NCBI RefSeq assembly: GCF_017114985.1
Contig: NZ_JABXKP010000074.1
Location: 62,001-126,000 of the forward strand
DNA from: Nostoc sp. JL33
GTDB lineage: Bacteria > Cyanobacteriota > Cyanobacteriia > Cyanobacteriales > Nostocaceae
Length of the DNA: 64,000 bases
Direction: 5' to 3'
Position numbers and translations under genes: made by a program
Notes under the pieces: generated by a model
Told to the model about the DNA's origin: nothing
The model's database searches: none
What the model saw: the letters and a program-made list of their open reading frames with translations, nothing else
In this document: piece by piece, positions 52,193 through 61,720 of the stretch
Layout of the letters: each line of letters starts with the position of its first letter
Position numbering within the stretch: the first letter of the stretch is position 1

Positions 52193-55100
52193 ATGCCAAA
52201 ACCAACTATTTTACTTGCACTCGATCCTCACAGTGCCGCTTTTTGTGCAGCCATTAAACGGCAACTGCAAGAATTTCCAGCCGAGCAAAGCAGTTTAATT
52301 CAAACTTATACTTTAACTTGGGATGGTCAAACTTTTGGCTTTAGTGGTGAGTTAGATCAGTTTGCTGATACGAGTTTTGATCTCGCTCAAACTCATAGTA
52401 AACAAGCTTATGTCTCCAAAATTCGGACTCAGTTCAGCGAAGCGACTGGCGAACTGCAAACTGCACTGATCGATTTATTGAAAACGGCAAATCAATCCAA
52501 AGAAGCGATCGCAGCGAAACGTCAAGGAGTGGAAATCAGTAGCACGCATCGAATATATCTCATGCTGTCAGCTAGCAATCAATTTACTAGGGGAGTCGTT
52601 TTTGAAATAGTACGCTTGATTCGTTGGCTATTTTCTAAGTACTTCACAGATATTCCTTACAGCTTAGAAGCTTTATTGCTACTACCAGGGTTATTTATCC
52701 AAGCCACAACTGCTGATTACGGTGCTGCTTACGCGTTTCTGAAAGAGTTAGATTACAAAATGACTACTGGAGTTGCGATTACAGGTACTCAAAAAGCACC
52801 ACCTTTTGATAACTGCTGGCTGATGGATGAGCAAATTGGGGGACTGAGGGATAATTTGCCCAGCTATGCTGATGCTTTGGCAGGTTTTCTCACCGTGGAA
52901 CCGGAAACCAACGGCTTATTAATTGGCGCACAAAAAGTCCGGGGGAAAATACCCGCCTATAGTGCATTTGGCTATGGAGAGCTATTTTTTGCCGGAGAAA
53001 TAACTATTAATTGTTTGAGTGCTGCCTTAGCTGCCGATATTTTGATCGAGCAGTTTTTACCGAAGCCAGAATTCACTCCAGAGGCAATTCGCAAATGCCT
53101 GTTAGATGCGAAAGGATTTGTACTCAGCGAAGATTTCAGCAATGCTTTTCTCGGATTAGAACGAGATAACGGCAAACCAGTTTGGCAAGATTTTAATCCG
53201 CGCATTGAGATGCATATAGGCCAGGCTCAGGAATATGGAATGGAATTGCAGCGTGCTTATCGCCAATTTGAAAATAAAGAGCTACTTTCCTATAAGCGCA
53301 CCCTGGAAACTTGTTGCAAACAATTGCAGGTAACATTAACGGCGTTCTTAGACCGCACCATTAATAACTATGCTGATGCTACACCTAGAGGTTTGCATGA
53401 AGTAGCTAGGCTATTAAACATATTGACCTTTTTGTATTTGGAACTGCAAACGGATGCCATTGGCGATCAATCTCAGAATCTGGTTACAGAACTGCGTGTG
53501 GCGGAAGCATTTCTTGATTCCAGATTGCAGGTAACAATTAATCAAGAAATCACCCAAAAGCTGCTCAACCAAATTCTGTCTTTAAAATCGCGGCAGCAAC
53601 AATTACAAGATATGTTAGCTGAAAGAAATTCTGAAGAACAACTGCAAGAGCTTCAAACAACTCAGAAACAGCTAGATATGGCAATTGCTGACTATCGCCA
53701 AGGGTTGAATGCAGAAATCGAACAAACTCGAAAAATTCGTTTTATAGCGATCGCAGGCGCTCGTGAACAAGCTGCATCTGCGATCGTTGTAGCTCAAAAT
53801 CACCTAACTGCCATTGAAAATCAACTTGAAACAGCCACAGATCAACTAAATGAACTGTTAACAGAAGAAAACCAATTTCGCTCTCAATATCTCGTCATTT
53901 ATCCTATTTTGGTTGCTACTGCTTTATTCGGCTTGCTGATTCTGATCGGAATTTTCAATCAATCAACACTATTGCTATTATTGCAAAAGTTTTGGGCTAA
54001 CTTAGTTAGTTACCTGCTTTGGATTGCGGTAACAATTCTGGCTTATTTAGGTATTGTTTGGCTCAAGTACAGCACTAATATTCGTGGTCGAATTCAAAAG
54101 ATTCAGAAACAAATTAAACGACTAGAAAGCACTGTTAAATCAACCATTGTAGAATTACGTCGCAATTATAATGAACAATTAAAGTTGGAGTATGATTTAT
54201 ACGCCCAAAATCTCCGTGTCGAGGCATTGAATTATCTGATTAAAACAGTTAAACAAAGGGCTGAGACTTTACGCCAAACTCTTAGCAACTTGTCTGAGAT
54301 GTACAATGATTTGGTTGCTCAACGCGACCAAGCTACGACGAACTTCTCAGAAGTTAGACTCACAGTTCTCACTGATGCGGATATTGATGCTTATTACCAA
54401 AGTTTCTTAACCACACTAAAAACTGAGACATTCACTCAGGAACGAATTAGCCGCTCTCAGTCGTGGAAAATTTCTGCTGAAGCATTTAAAAACCAACTTA
54501 TCCCTTTTACTCGCCAGCAGTTTGAGCAACTGAGCAATTTGTCTATTGGAGAAGTATTAAACCAATCAGATTTAATTGCACAAAACACTGCAAATTTGCG
54601 TTTGAATCAACTTTATAATAGCGCTAACTTGTTGCTGCGAATTCAGGATATTGACACTAATTTAAACCCAACTTCTCAACGGGAAACTACTCTCTGGGTG
54701 GGAGCAAAAGATAAAGAACAAATTTTTGCATTTTACAGCCGATTTAGTCGCACTTTAACCGCCTTGGTAGCTGAAGATGAGCAGAGGTTGTGTGTTTTGA
54801 CGCGTTCCTTGGGCTTTCCAGCTTATTTTCTCAGTCAAATTGAGTTTTATCGAGACTGCTATGAACGAACTCAGAGTGAACAAATCGACGAAGACGAAAA
54901 CATTCCCGATTTAATCCCAGAGGAAATTGGCTCTAGTAGGGAATTAAAACTAGCTTATCAAACTTTGCTCTTAGCGATCGCTCTTGGGCTACTATCCCAG
55001 CATTCTCAAGGTGATTATCAATTCAACGGTCGGTCAATGGGTAAAGACCGAGAACAAATTGCCTTAGCTTTAGCAACTGAGTTCACTTTTCAGGAACTCT

Positions 55101-55249
55101 ATGGAAACTTAGATGAACGTATTGAAACATTTGAACGTGATTTTATTTACCATAAATTACAGGAATTAGGAACATCTGCTTCATATTTAAATCATTACGA
55201 AGATAAGCTTTTAGATCATCTCCTCTCAGAGTATAATCCTCTGAATTAG
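52193..55249 (+). CDS. Membrane protein with a diverged, nucleotide-site-less tubulin-like domain
   Basis: A 1018-residue protein, 30 bp after the tubulin-like gene. Its N-terminal 300 residues align by eye with that protein: YLMLSASNQFTRGVVFEIVRLI against FIVGSLAGGTGSGTFLDVAFLT, LLLPGLFIQ against FVLPRVFAN, FLKELDYK against ALKEIEHF, PFDNCWLMD against PFDAVFLID, and YSAFGYGELFF against YCSFGFATLTL. The GGTGSG loop is replaced by SNQFTRG, so GTP binding is probably lost. A coiled coil (about 450-560) precedes two membrane helices (about 566-590 and 598-622), then more coiled coil and a helical C-terminus. It may be the membrane anchor or capping partner of the active GTPase. Confidence 0.75.
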   Translation: MPKPTILLALDPHSAAFCAAIKRQLQEFPAEQSSLIQTYTLTWDGQTFGFSGELDQFADTSFDLAQTHSKQAYVSKIRTQFSEATGELQTALIDLLKTANQSKEAIAAKRQGVEISSTHRIYLMLSASNQFTRGVVFEIVRLIRWLFSKYFTDIPYSLEALLLLPGLFIQATTADYGAAYAFLKELDYKMTTGVAITGTQKAPPFDNCWLMDEQIGGLRDNLPSYADALAGFLTVEPETNGLLIGAQKVRGKIPAYSAFGYGELFFAGEITINCLSAALAADILIEQFLPKPEFTPEAIRKCLLDAKGFVLSEDFSNAFLGLERDNGKPVWQDFNPRIEMHIGQAQEYGMELQRAYRQFENKELLSYKRTLETCCKQLQVTLTAFLDRTINNYADATPRGLHEVARLLNILTFLYLELQTDAIGDQSQNLVTELRVAEAFLDSRLQVTINQEITQKLLNQILSLKSRQQQLQDMLAERNSEEQLQELQTTQKQLDMAIADYRQGLNAEIEQTRKIRFIAIAGAREQAASAIVVAQNHLTAIENQLETATDQLNELLTEENQFRSQYLVIYPILVATALFGLLILIGIFNQSTLLLLLQKFWANLVSYLLWIAVTILAYLGIVWLKYSTNIRGRIQKIQKQIKRLESTVKSTIVELRRNYNEQLKLEYDLYAQNLRVEALNYLIKTVKQRAETLRQTLSNLSEMYNDLVAQRDQATTNFSEVRLTVLTDADIDAYYQSFLTTLKTETFTQERISRSQSWKISAEAFKNQLIPFTRQQFEQLSNLSIGEVLNQSDLIAQNTANLRLNQLYNSANLLLRIQDIDTNLNPTSQRETTLWVGAKDKEQIFAFYSRFSRTLTALVAEDEQRLCVLTRSLGFPAYFLSQIEFYRDCYERTQSEQIDEDENIPDLIPEEIGSSRELKLAYQTLLLAIALGLLSQHSQGDYQFNGRSMGKDREQIALALATEFTFQELYGNLDERIETFERDFIYHKLQELGTSASYLNHYEDKLLDHLLSEYNPLN

Positions 55250-55654
55250 GCGTTAAATCGCCTTATTTTACTTCTCTGAAAATTTACCCCCAACCTCTTC
55301 CCTACAAGGGCTATGGTGTACACACAAGTCATTGAATTACCCAAAACATTTTGAAAAACCTCACCCTGGTTCTGCTACGCAAAACCTGTCCCTCTCCTTA
55401 CTAAGGAGAGGGAAAGATTTACCCTTGGGTAAAGCGAGGGTGAGGTTTTGATTTGTGGGTTGTAGAGTCAATTTGGATTGGGAATTTTCGATTTGTGTGT
55501 ACACCATAGCCTTTTAGGAGAGAGGTCAAAAACAAGTCTAAAGATAGATTGACATTACATTTGTTCACTGAAAGTATTCTCCCTTCGTAGGAAACTGGTT
55601 ATAATTGTCTTCCATCTATCTCAGAAATGAAATTATCCTATAGACACTATTTAT
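55250..55654. other. Intergenic region with a nested MITE-like insertion
   Basis: The halves of a CCCCCAACCTCTTCCCTACA ... TTTTAGGAGAGAGGTC dispersed element flank a 203-bp unit with terminal inverted repeats (55309-55511). The rest, up to the DUF2256 gene, is AT-rich and holds its promoter. Confidence 0.7.
55309..55511. mobile_element. MITE-like element with 19-bp perfect terminal inverted repeats
   Basis: GGCTATGGTGTACACACAA (55309-55327) is repeated in reverse complement at 55493-55511. The unit encodes nothing, and internally carries the CCCTCTCCTTACTAAGGAGA hairpin and GGTGAGGTTTT block. TA near both ends (GGCTATGG...CCATAGCC) fits a TA-targeting element. It interrupts an older dispersed repeat whose halves lie on both sides. 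Confidence 0.85.
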
Positions 55655-55849
55655 ATGGGACGTGTTCGTTCTAAATCTGACCTACCGACAAAAATCTGTC
55701 CGGTATGTCAACGTCCTTTTACATGGCGTAAAAAGTGGCAAGATTGCTGGGAGGATGTGAAATACTGCTCAGAACGTTGTCGTCGTCGCCGTTCTGAAGC
55801 TCAAAATGAAACTAACCGCAATACAGACGCAAATAGGGCAAGGGATTAA
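55655..55849 (+). CDS. DUF2256 zinc-finger-like protein
   Basis: A 64-residue basic protein. [15 protein letters not shown] and [15 protein letters not shown] have four cysteines in two CxxC or CxxxC pairs, the DUF2256 pattern. It probably binds zinc and perhaps nucleic acid. The stop overlaps the start of the next gene (TAATG), so the two are translationally coupled. Confidence 0.88.
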   Translation: MGRVRSKSDLPTKICPVCQRPFTWRKKWQDCWEDVKYCSERCRRRRSEAQNETNRNTDANRARD

Positions 55850-56802
55850 TGGAGTCACAGGTGCAACCTAAATTAATTATTCATGGGGGGGCTGGTAGTT
55901 CTCTCCACGGTAAAGGAGGATTGGAATCGGTGCGCCGATCGCTCCATACAGTAGTAGAATTCGTCTATTCTCTGCTATTGTCAGGGACAACTGCCTCTGA
56001 GGCGGTGGTGCAAGGTTGCCAAATGCTTGAAGATAACCCCCGCTTTAATGCGGGTACTGGTTCAGTACTGCAATCTGATGGGCAAATCCGCATGAGTGCT
56101 TCCCTGATGGATGGCGCATCAGGGCGCTTTAGTGGTGTGATTAATATCTCGCGGGTGAAAAATCCGATTCAGTTAGCGCAATTTTTACAAAGTTCACCAG
56201 ACCGAGTGCTATCGGATTTAGGATCGGCTGAGTTGGCGCGGGAAATGCAAATTCCCAGCTATAACGCTTTAACTGATTTGCGGTTACAAGAGTGGATACA
56301 AGAGCGCCAGGATAATTTTAAAAGTACAATGGCTGGCGTGGTTGCAGAACCCGAACTGGTAGAAACCAGCAATGCCGGACGCGGTACCATCGGCGTGGTA
56401 GCTTTAGATTCCTACGGTAGCCTAGCTGCTGGCACTTCTACTGGTGGGAAGGGATTTGAGCGGATTGGAAGGGTAAGTGATTCGGCGATGCCAGCAGGTA
56501 ATTATGCGACTAGTAATGCTGGTGTTAGCTGTACTGGGATTGGGGAAGATATCATGGATGAGTGTTTAGCTGCAAGGATTGTAGTGCGTGTCACTGATGG
56601 TATGTCGCTCAAGGATGCCATGCAGCGATCGTTTGCGGAAGCGCACCAGAACAAGCGGGATTTGGGAGCGATCGCCTTAGATGTCAGTGGAGCGATCGCT
56701 TGGGGGAAAACTAGCGAAATCTTACTCGCCGCCTACCACGACGGCGAAAAAATTGGCGATACTTTGGAATGGGATGATAGTGAATTGATTGGCTATTGTT
56801 GA
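55849..56802 (+). CDS. iaaA: Isoaspartyl peptidase / L-asparaginase (Ntn hydrolase)
   Basis: A 317-residue plant-type asparaginase precursor. IIHGGAGS is the N-terminal motif, NPRFNAGTGSVLQSDG and MDGASGRFSGVINI shape the site, and GRGTIGVVALD has the Thr that becomes the nucleophile after autocleavage into alpha and beta subunits. STGGKGFERIGRVSDS and GIGEDIMDE complete it. It degrades isoaspartyl dipeptides, and cyanophycin-derived beta-Asp-Arg in nitrogen-fixing cyanobacteria. It is coupled to the DUF2256 gene. Confidence 0.95.
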   Translation: MESQVQPKLIIHGGAGSSLHGKGGLESVRRSLHTVVEFVYSLLLSGTTASEAVVQGCQMLEDNPRFNAGTGSVLQSDGQIRMSASLMDGASGRFSGVINISRVKNPIQLAQFLQSSPDRVLSDLGSAELAREMQIPSYNALTDLRLQEWIQERQDNFKSTMAGVVAEPELVETSNAGRGTIGVVALDSYGSLAAGTSTGGKGFERIGRVSDSAMPAGNYATSNAGVSCTGIGEDIMDECLAARIVVRVTDGMSLKDAMQRSFAEAHQNKRDLGAIALDVSGAIAWGKTSEILLAAYHDGEKIGDTLEWDDSELIGYC

Positions 56803-56991
56803 TAGGACTTACACATCAAGTACGAAATGTATGGGCAATTCATGAATTGCCCCTACCATTGGACGCACCATTGAGAGGTTTTCCACCTAACCAGCCAAAT
56901 TTACTCAATGCTATTCAAAGCTGGATTAATGAGATTGAATAAAGAATTGAGATGACAGTATCCTTTCAATTCAACCTATACCCTTTGAAAT

Positions 56992-57017
56992 AACCCAACT
57001 CAGCGCTTAGTTGGGTT
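56992..57017. terminator. Bidirectional terminator-like hairpin
   Basis: AACCCAACT and AGTTGGGTT form a perfect 9-bp stem around an 8-base loop, between the convergent iaaA and DUF29 genes. T-runs are weak on both strands. Confidence 0.55.
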
Positions 57018-57056
57018 GGAAGCATCTCACTTTTGTCAAAATCGTCTAGCTCAGGG

Positions 57057-57500
57057 TTATTTTTGAATCAATTCTAGTGCCTGAGTTAAGATTCCTTGTT
57101 CGTCAACCATTGTGGCCAATTCTTGGGCTTCATAACGCCCTTTCCTGCGGAACGCTGCGCGAACAAAAGCTTCTAGCGCCGCTCTTTTCAGTGCCACTTG
57201 ATATCCTTGTTGCAGAATATCCATTAATTCTGCTTGATTCAAGTAAAACCCACCGGATTTGCGGCGCTTGTTTATTTTGTTGATTTCACGCACCGTATTT
57301 TCTATCGAAACATCCCCAGAGCGAGTAGAACGTTTTTCGGCCTTTTGTTTAATTAAATGGATGAGCAGAATCACACCATAACTATCAATTTTATTGATTT
57401 TGTCACTGAGGCTCATTTCTTCTAACTCATCCACCAACAGCAGCGCCTCATGGATTTTGCCTTGTTCTAGAAATTGCCTAAGTTCTAGCAGTTCTTCCAT
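57057..57500 (-). CDS. DUF29 family protein
   Basis: A 147-residue mostly helical protein. EELLELRQFLEQGKIHEALLLVDELEEMS, then YGVILLIHLIKQKAEKRSTRS and FRRKGRYEAQELATMVDEQGILTQALELI, fit the DUF29 family that is amplified in cyanobacteria and related to toxin-antitoxin or mobile contexts. No partner gene adjoins. The function is unknown. Confidence 0.7.
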   Translation of the reverse strand: MEELLELRQFLEQGKIHEALLLVDELEEMSLSDKINKIDSYGVILLIHLIKQKAEKRSTRSGDVSIENTVREINKINKRRKSGGFYLNQAELMDILQQGYQVALKRAALEAFVRAAFRRKGRYEAQELATMVDEQGILTQALELIQK

Positions 57501-57611
57501 GTTATATGTTGAAATTTTGGCTTTACTACTAATCTAGCTAGATTAGACAACTTGCAAAAATCCTGGCTTTTGCTCTAAAACCACAGATGAACCGCGATTA
57601 ACACCGATGAA

Positions 57612-58991
57612 TTATTTGTGTTGATCTGTGGTTTCATTTTCAACACTTTTCCTTTGCCAAGCTGGTTTTACCACCTGACGACTACGGGCAATCACCAGAC
57701 AATCATCAGGGACATCTTCTGTGACTGTCGAACCAGCTGCGATATAGACATCATCACCCAAGGTAATTGGAGCCACTAAAACGCTATTGGCACCAGTTTT
57801 AGTCCGATCGCCTATTTTGGTACGATGTTTCTTCACGCCGTCATAATTGGCAGTAATTGTACCGGCACCAATATTCACCTGATTGCCGACAACTGTATCA
57901 CCTATATATGATAAATGTGCCGCATTCGTGCGAGCGCCTAATTGCGTATTTTTCAATTCCACAAAATTCCCCACACGGCAACCAGCACCCACTTGTACCT
58001 GACCGCGCAAATGGGTATAGGGGCCAATTCGGCTTCCGGCTTGCACAGTACTATTTATTACTACTGAATATTGCACCGTGACATTTTCACTCAACTGGCT
58101 ATTTTCAATTAAACTCCCTGGCCCAATGTGACTTCCGGTTTGAATCACCGTATTTCCTCGTAGGTGAGTTTGGGGTTCAATAATTACATCTGGCTGTAAT
58201 TCCACTGTTTCATCAATGGTGATGCTTGTGGGGTCGATGAGGGTGACACCTGCTAGCATCCATTTTTCCTTGACTCGCTTTTGCAAAATTTCAGATGCTG
58301 TTGCCAGTTGCAAGCGATCGTTGATGCCGAGAATTTCTTGATAATCTTCCACATCAACTGCCATCACTTTTCCCACCTGAGTCACGGCATCAGTGAGATA
58401 GTATTCTTTTTGGGCATTGTTTGCTTGTAAATGGGGCAACACCTTTGCCAAATCTTGCCACCGGAAGCAGTAAACTCCAGCGTTAATCCGGTGATTTTCT
58501 CTTTGAGCAGCAGTACAATCCTTGTGTTCGACCATTTGCTGCACAATATTTTCATCGTTACAAAAAACTCGCCCGTAGCCCGTGGGATCGGGTAGGTGCG
58601 AGGTGAGGATGGTGGCGGCGTTTTGATTTTGGGCGTGAGTTTGTAACATTTGCTTAAGAGTTTCGCTGCGTATCAACGGTAAATCGCCGTTAAGTACCAG
58701 CAAATCCCCAGCGTAATCTTCCAAGTAGGGAAGTAATTGCTGGATGGCATGACCTGTCCCCAATTGCACAGTCTGTTCGACAAACTCCAAACTCTTAATT
58801 GAATGCATGGCGGCTTGCACTTTTTCGGATTGATACCCCACAATCACGATTCGCCGTGAGGGCGAAAGTGGTTGTACACTTTCGAGAACTCTCTCTACTA
58901 GCGATCGCCCACCCAAAGAATGTAAAACCTTGGGTAAGTGTGATTTCATCCGTGTGCCGCGTCCCGCCGCTAGAATTGCTACAACTACCAT
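57612..58991 (-). CDS. glmU: Bifunctional UDP-GlcNAc pyrophosphorylase / GlcN-1-P acetyltransferase
   Basis: A 459-residue enzyme making UDP-N-acetylglucosamine for peptidoglycan and lipopolysaccharide. The N-terminal uridyltransferase has [33 protein letters not shown] and LNGDLPLI. The C-terminal left-handed beta-helix acetyltransferase (from about residue 250) has hexapeptide repeats, [26 protein letters not shown], and [21 protein letters not shown]. The length is typical. The start at ATG 58991 is supported by the usual N-terminus [10 protein letters not shown]. Confidence 0.97.
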   Translation of the reverse strand: MVVVAILAAGRGTRMKSHLPKVLHSLGGRSLVERVLESVQPLSPSRRIVIVGYQSEKVQAAMHSIKSLEFVEQTVQLGTGHAIQQLLPYLEDYAGDLLVLNGDLPLIRSETLKQMLQTHAQNQNAATILTSHLPDPTGYGRVFCNDENIVQQMVEHKDCTAAQRENHRINAGVYCFRWQDLAKVLPHLQANNAQKEYYLTDAVTQVGKVMAVDVEDYQEILGINDRLQLATASEILQKRVKEKWMLAGVTLIDPTSITIDETVELQPDVIIEPQTHLRGNTVIQTGSHIGPGSLIENSQLSENVTVQYSVVINSTVQAGSRIGPYTHLRGQVQVGAGCRVGNFVELKNTQLGARTNAAHLSYIGDTVVGNQVNIGAGTITANYDGVKKHRTKIGDRTKTGANSVLVAPITLGDDVYIAAGSTVTEDVPDDCLVIARSRQVVKPAWQRKSVENETTDQHK

Positions 58992-59201
58992 AATTAGCTA
59001 TCAGCTATCAGTGAAATTGTGATTAATGCTGTTGGCACTTTAAAATGTAGGCTCAAATCATACCAGCTAATCATAGAAAACTGAAATTATCATAGGAGTC
59101 CGAATTCAGGAGTCGGGAGAACTTCACTCATCAAAGGCAGAGATTATAATAATACCAATTAGGGTTGATTACAGCAGCTACAAATCATTATTCCATACTC
59201 C

Positions 59202-60185
59202 CTACTCGCTCTGTTTTTCCTGACAGCAGCGAATAAACTCTGCAAACTGCTGCATTAGTTTGGGATTACGCCAACCGAAATCAGTTTCTTGTTGCATCAT
59301 TGAAAGTGCTTCTGCTGAAGTAAAAGCTCTTTTATAAGGTCGTTCGCTGGTTAGGGCATCGTAAATATCAATTAACTGAAATACTTGCGCCAGGTAGGGA
59401 ATATCATCCCCCTTGAGTCCATCAGGGTAGCCTGAGCCATCCCAGCGTTCGTGGTGATGACGAATAATCGGAATTACACCCCGCATACTGCGTAGTCGCT
59501 GGCAGATTTTTTCTCCAATCAAAACGTGCTGCCGCATGATCTGCCAATCTTCGGGGGTAAGTTTGCCTTTTTTCAGCAGCACTGCATCGGGAATACCAAC
59601 CTTGCCGATATCGTGGAGATAACCACCCCAGATCAAATCTCGAATTTGGTAGCGTGAGAGGTTGAGGTATTCACCAAAAACTTTTCCTTGTTTTACCAGC
59701 CGTTCACAATGATCACCTGTGTTAGAATCGCGACTTTCAATAGACATGGCAATGGAAAATAGTACTTGTTCGGCATGGTCTAAATCTTCGTTCAAACGCT
59801 TCTGCCGCACCAAAGACTTTACACGCGCCGCCAGTTCCACACGATCAAAGGGTTTGGTGAGAAAATCATCAGCCCCAGCTTCAATTCCCCGAATGCGCGA
59901 TCGCTTGTCATTTAACGCCGTAATCAAAATCACTGGGATTAGCCTAGTCTGCTCATCCTGTTTGAGTAATTGGCACACTTCAAATCCATCCATTCCTGGC
60001 ATCATCACATCCAGCAAAATCAAATCTGGTTGTTTTTGAGTTACCAATCCGACAACAATGAAACCACTGTCCGCCTCAATCACTTCGTATCCTTCTATCC
60101 CCAAGAGGGAAACAGCAGTCATGCGACTAGCAACATGATCGTCAACTACTAAAACCTTCGGGGGATCTAAATCAAATCCATTCAC
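59202..60185 (-). CDS. Response regulator with HD-GYP phosphodiesterase domain
   Basis: A 327-residue RpfG-type protein. The receiver domain has the acidic pocket DD (residues 15-16), phospho-acceptor Asp59 in LLDVMMPGMDGF, and the Lys of LTKPFDR. The HD-GYP domain (about 150-325) has SRDSNTGDHCERL, GYLHDIGKVGIPDAVLLKKGKL and HHERWDGSGYPDGLKGDDIP with the metal ligands intact. It is expected to hydrolyse cyclic di-GMP when phosphorylated. The cognate kinase is not adjacent. Confidence 0.93.
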   Translation of the reverse strand: MNGFDLDPPKVLVVDDHVASRMTAVSLLGIEGYEVIEADSGFIVVGLVTQKQPDLILLDVMMPGMDGFEVCQLLKQDEQTRLIPVILITALNDKRSRIRGIEAGADDFLTKPFDRVELAARVKSLVRQKRLNEDLDHAEQVLFSIAMSIESRDSNTGDHCERLVKQGKVFGEYLNLSRYQIRDLIWGGYLHDIGKVGIPDAVLLKKGKLTPEDWQIMRQHVLIGEKICQRLRSMRGVIPIIRHHHERWDGSGYPDGLKGDDIPYLAQVFQLIDIYDALTSERPYKRAFTSAEALSMMQQETDFGWRNPKLMQQFAEFIRCCQEKQSE

Positions 60186-60773
60186 TTCACTTTAGAACCA
60201 TTGTGGTTTGTAGTGTTCTAGATACCAATGAATCATCACCGCAATTAACATCAGCTTTTATCCAAGAAGACCTTAGGCTTGTCTATGTTCAAGCATAAGA
60301 TTCTTCTTGAGATCAGCCTAAAGAATAACCCATAATTAAGCTATTTGGCTTGTAAAAACTTGTTGGCTCACTATCTGGAAAAGAAATCAGAATTTTTGGC
60401 AAAAAAAATGTCTAACTTTTCTGCAATAGCGATAGCGTTCGTGCAGCGTCACAGCCCGTCGTAGACATCGCAACTGAACTAAGCTGTTACAGCTTTAATA
60501 CCAATTCTGTATGAAGATGCGCTAAACCATATTTAAGTAGAAGAAAGAAAAACGTAGACGCATTCGCGGAGCGTCTCGTAGAGAAGCGGTGAAGCAGCGC
60601 CAGAACAGGGGAGGCAGTGCTACAGGTGCGGTTTCCCGACTTGTCCCTTGTGCGTTTCACGAGAGGCAGAAGCAACTGCCGTCGGCGAGCCAAAGATTGT
60701 TGCACCTGGGGTGGTTTCATGAGCGACTGGTGTTAGCGAAGCGTTAGCGATATGCAAACTAGATGTAAACAGC
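60186..60773. other. Intergenic region, repeats only
   Basis: A long variant of the dispersed repeat (GCGTTCGTGCAGCGTCACAG then CCCGTCGTAGACATCGC) is at 60435-60471. GCATTCGCGGAGCGTCTCGT-type sequence near 60560-60590 is another repeat family. The 77-codon frame at 60487-60720 runs through these repeats and is not called. Confidence 0.6.
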
Positions 60774-61697
60774 TTAGAAACTAGTTCCCATAAAATCTCT
60801 GCCTTGTGTTCCCAATAACCACTTTTTCCGCCAACGGGAGGTAGGTTCCAGCCAAGAGGTTTGTTGCTCTTGTTGTCGCCGGATCACGATTACTTCGGTT
60901 GGATCGCTCAATTGAGGATCGCGATAGGGAATAGCAGCACGGGTTAGCAAGTGTTCTTTTTCAGCTTGCGAGAGGGGAGGAAGTGCTGAGTAGTGTTTTA
61001 ACTCAGCACTCCCAGAATGGGCTGCCACAGTACCAGGCGATCGCCTTCCCACAGGTGGGGTAGAACCAATGATCAAGCCAGCAGACAAAAGTGCTGTGCG
61101 TACAGCAGCAGCACAAGAATAGCTGGCTAATAAACCATCTGGATGTAAACACAATGACAGTTGTTTAATAAATTCAACAGTCCATAATTGAGGACATTGA
61201 GGTGGTGAAAAGGGATCGAGGAAAATTGCATCTGCCGAGAAACCCGACTGATGTACTAGCATGATCGTAGTTCTAGCATCGCCAATTAGTAGCTTCGCTT
61301 TCAGGCGAGGTGTTTGCACTTGATGCTCAAAAGCTAGCTGTTTCAAAATTTCAATATAGTCACAGTTCCAATTGTCAAACAAGTGATGAGCGATCGCAGC
61401 TTGTGGAACAGATGGATTCAGTTCTAAACCGATTACTTCAACACAACAACCAGGATTCACTGCCCATATTGTCTGCAAAGCAGCAGCTGTGTTATATCCT
61501 AGACCATAACAAATATCCAATAGTCGCAAGACTGGTTTTTGAGCGGCTGTAGCCAGTTGAGTAGGTTCCACAAACTTGAAAAAACTCTCCTGTTTAGCTC
61601 CATAATGGCTATGAAAGGATTCACCAAACTCTTGAGAGACAAAGGTGAAAGAACCATCTGCTGTTAACTTAGGTGTAAAATTCTCTAAGTCTGACAT
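60774..61697 (-). CDS. mnmD: tRNA 5-methylaminomethyl-2-thiouridine methyltransferase (MnmD type)
   Basis: A 307-residue SAM-dependent methyltransferase like the MTase half of MnmC, without the oxidase half. TLTADGSFTFVSQEFGESFHS-like N-terminus and FHSHYGAKQES are typical. LLDICYGLGYN binds SAM, EVIGLELNP follows, and DAIFLDPFSPPQCPQLWT holds the catalytic region. It should methylate nm5s2U34 in tRNA for Glu, Gln and Lys. Its start is only 23 bp from that of the divergent sulfurtransferase. Confidence 0.85.
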   Translation of the reverse strand: MSDLENFTPKLTADGSFTFVSQEFGESFHSHYGAKQESFFKFVEPTQLATAAQKPVLRLLDICYGLGYNTAAALQTIWAVNPGCCVEVIGLELNPSVPQAAIAHHLFDNWNCDYIEILKQLAFEHQVQTPRLKAKLLIGDARTTIMLVHQSGFSADAIFLDPFSPPQCPQLWTVEFIKQLSLCLHPDGLLASYSCAAAVRTALLSAGLIIGSTPPVGRRSPGTVAAHSGSAELKHYSALPPLSQAEKEHLLTRAAIPYRDPQLSDPTEVIVIRRQQEQQTSWLEPTSRWRKKWLLGTQGRDFMGTSF

Positions 61698-61720
61698 TTT
61701 ATAAAACTAAATAATGACCA

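Noticed and set aside
60487..60720. 77-codon minus-strand ORF before mnmD
   Set aside because: It runs through dispersed repeats (GCGGAGCGTCTCGTAGAGAA-like) and has no protein-like character.
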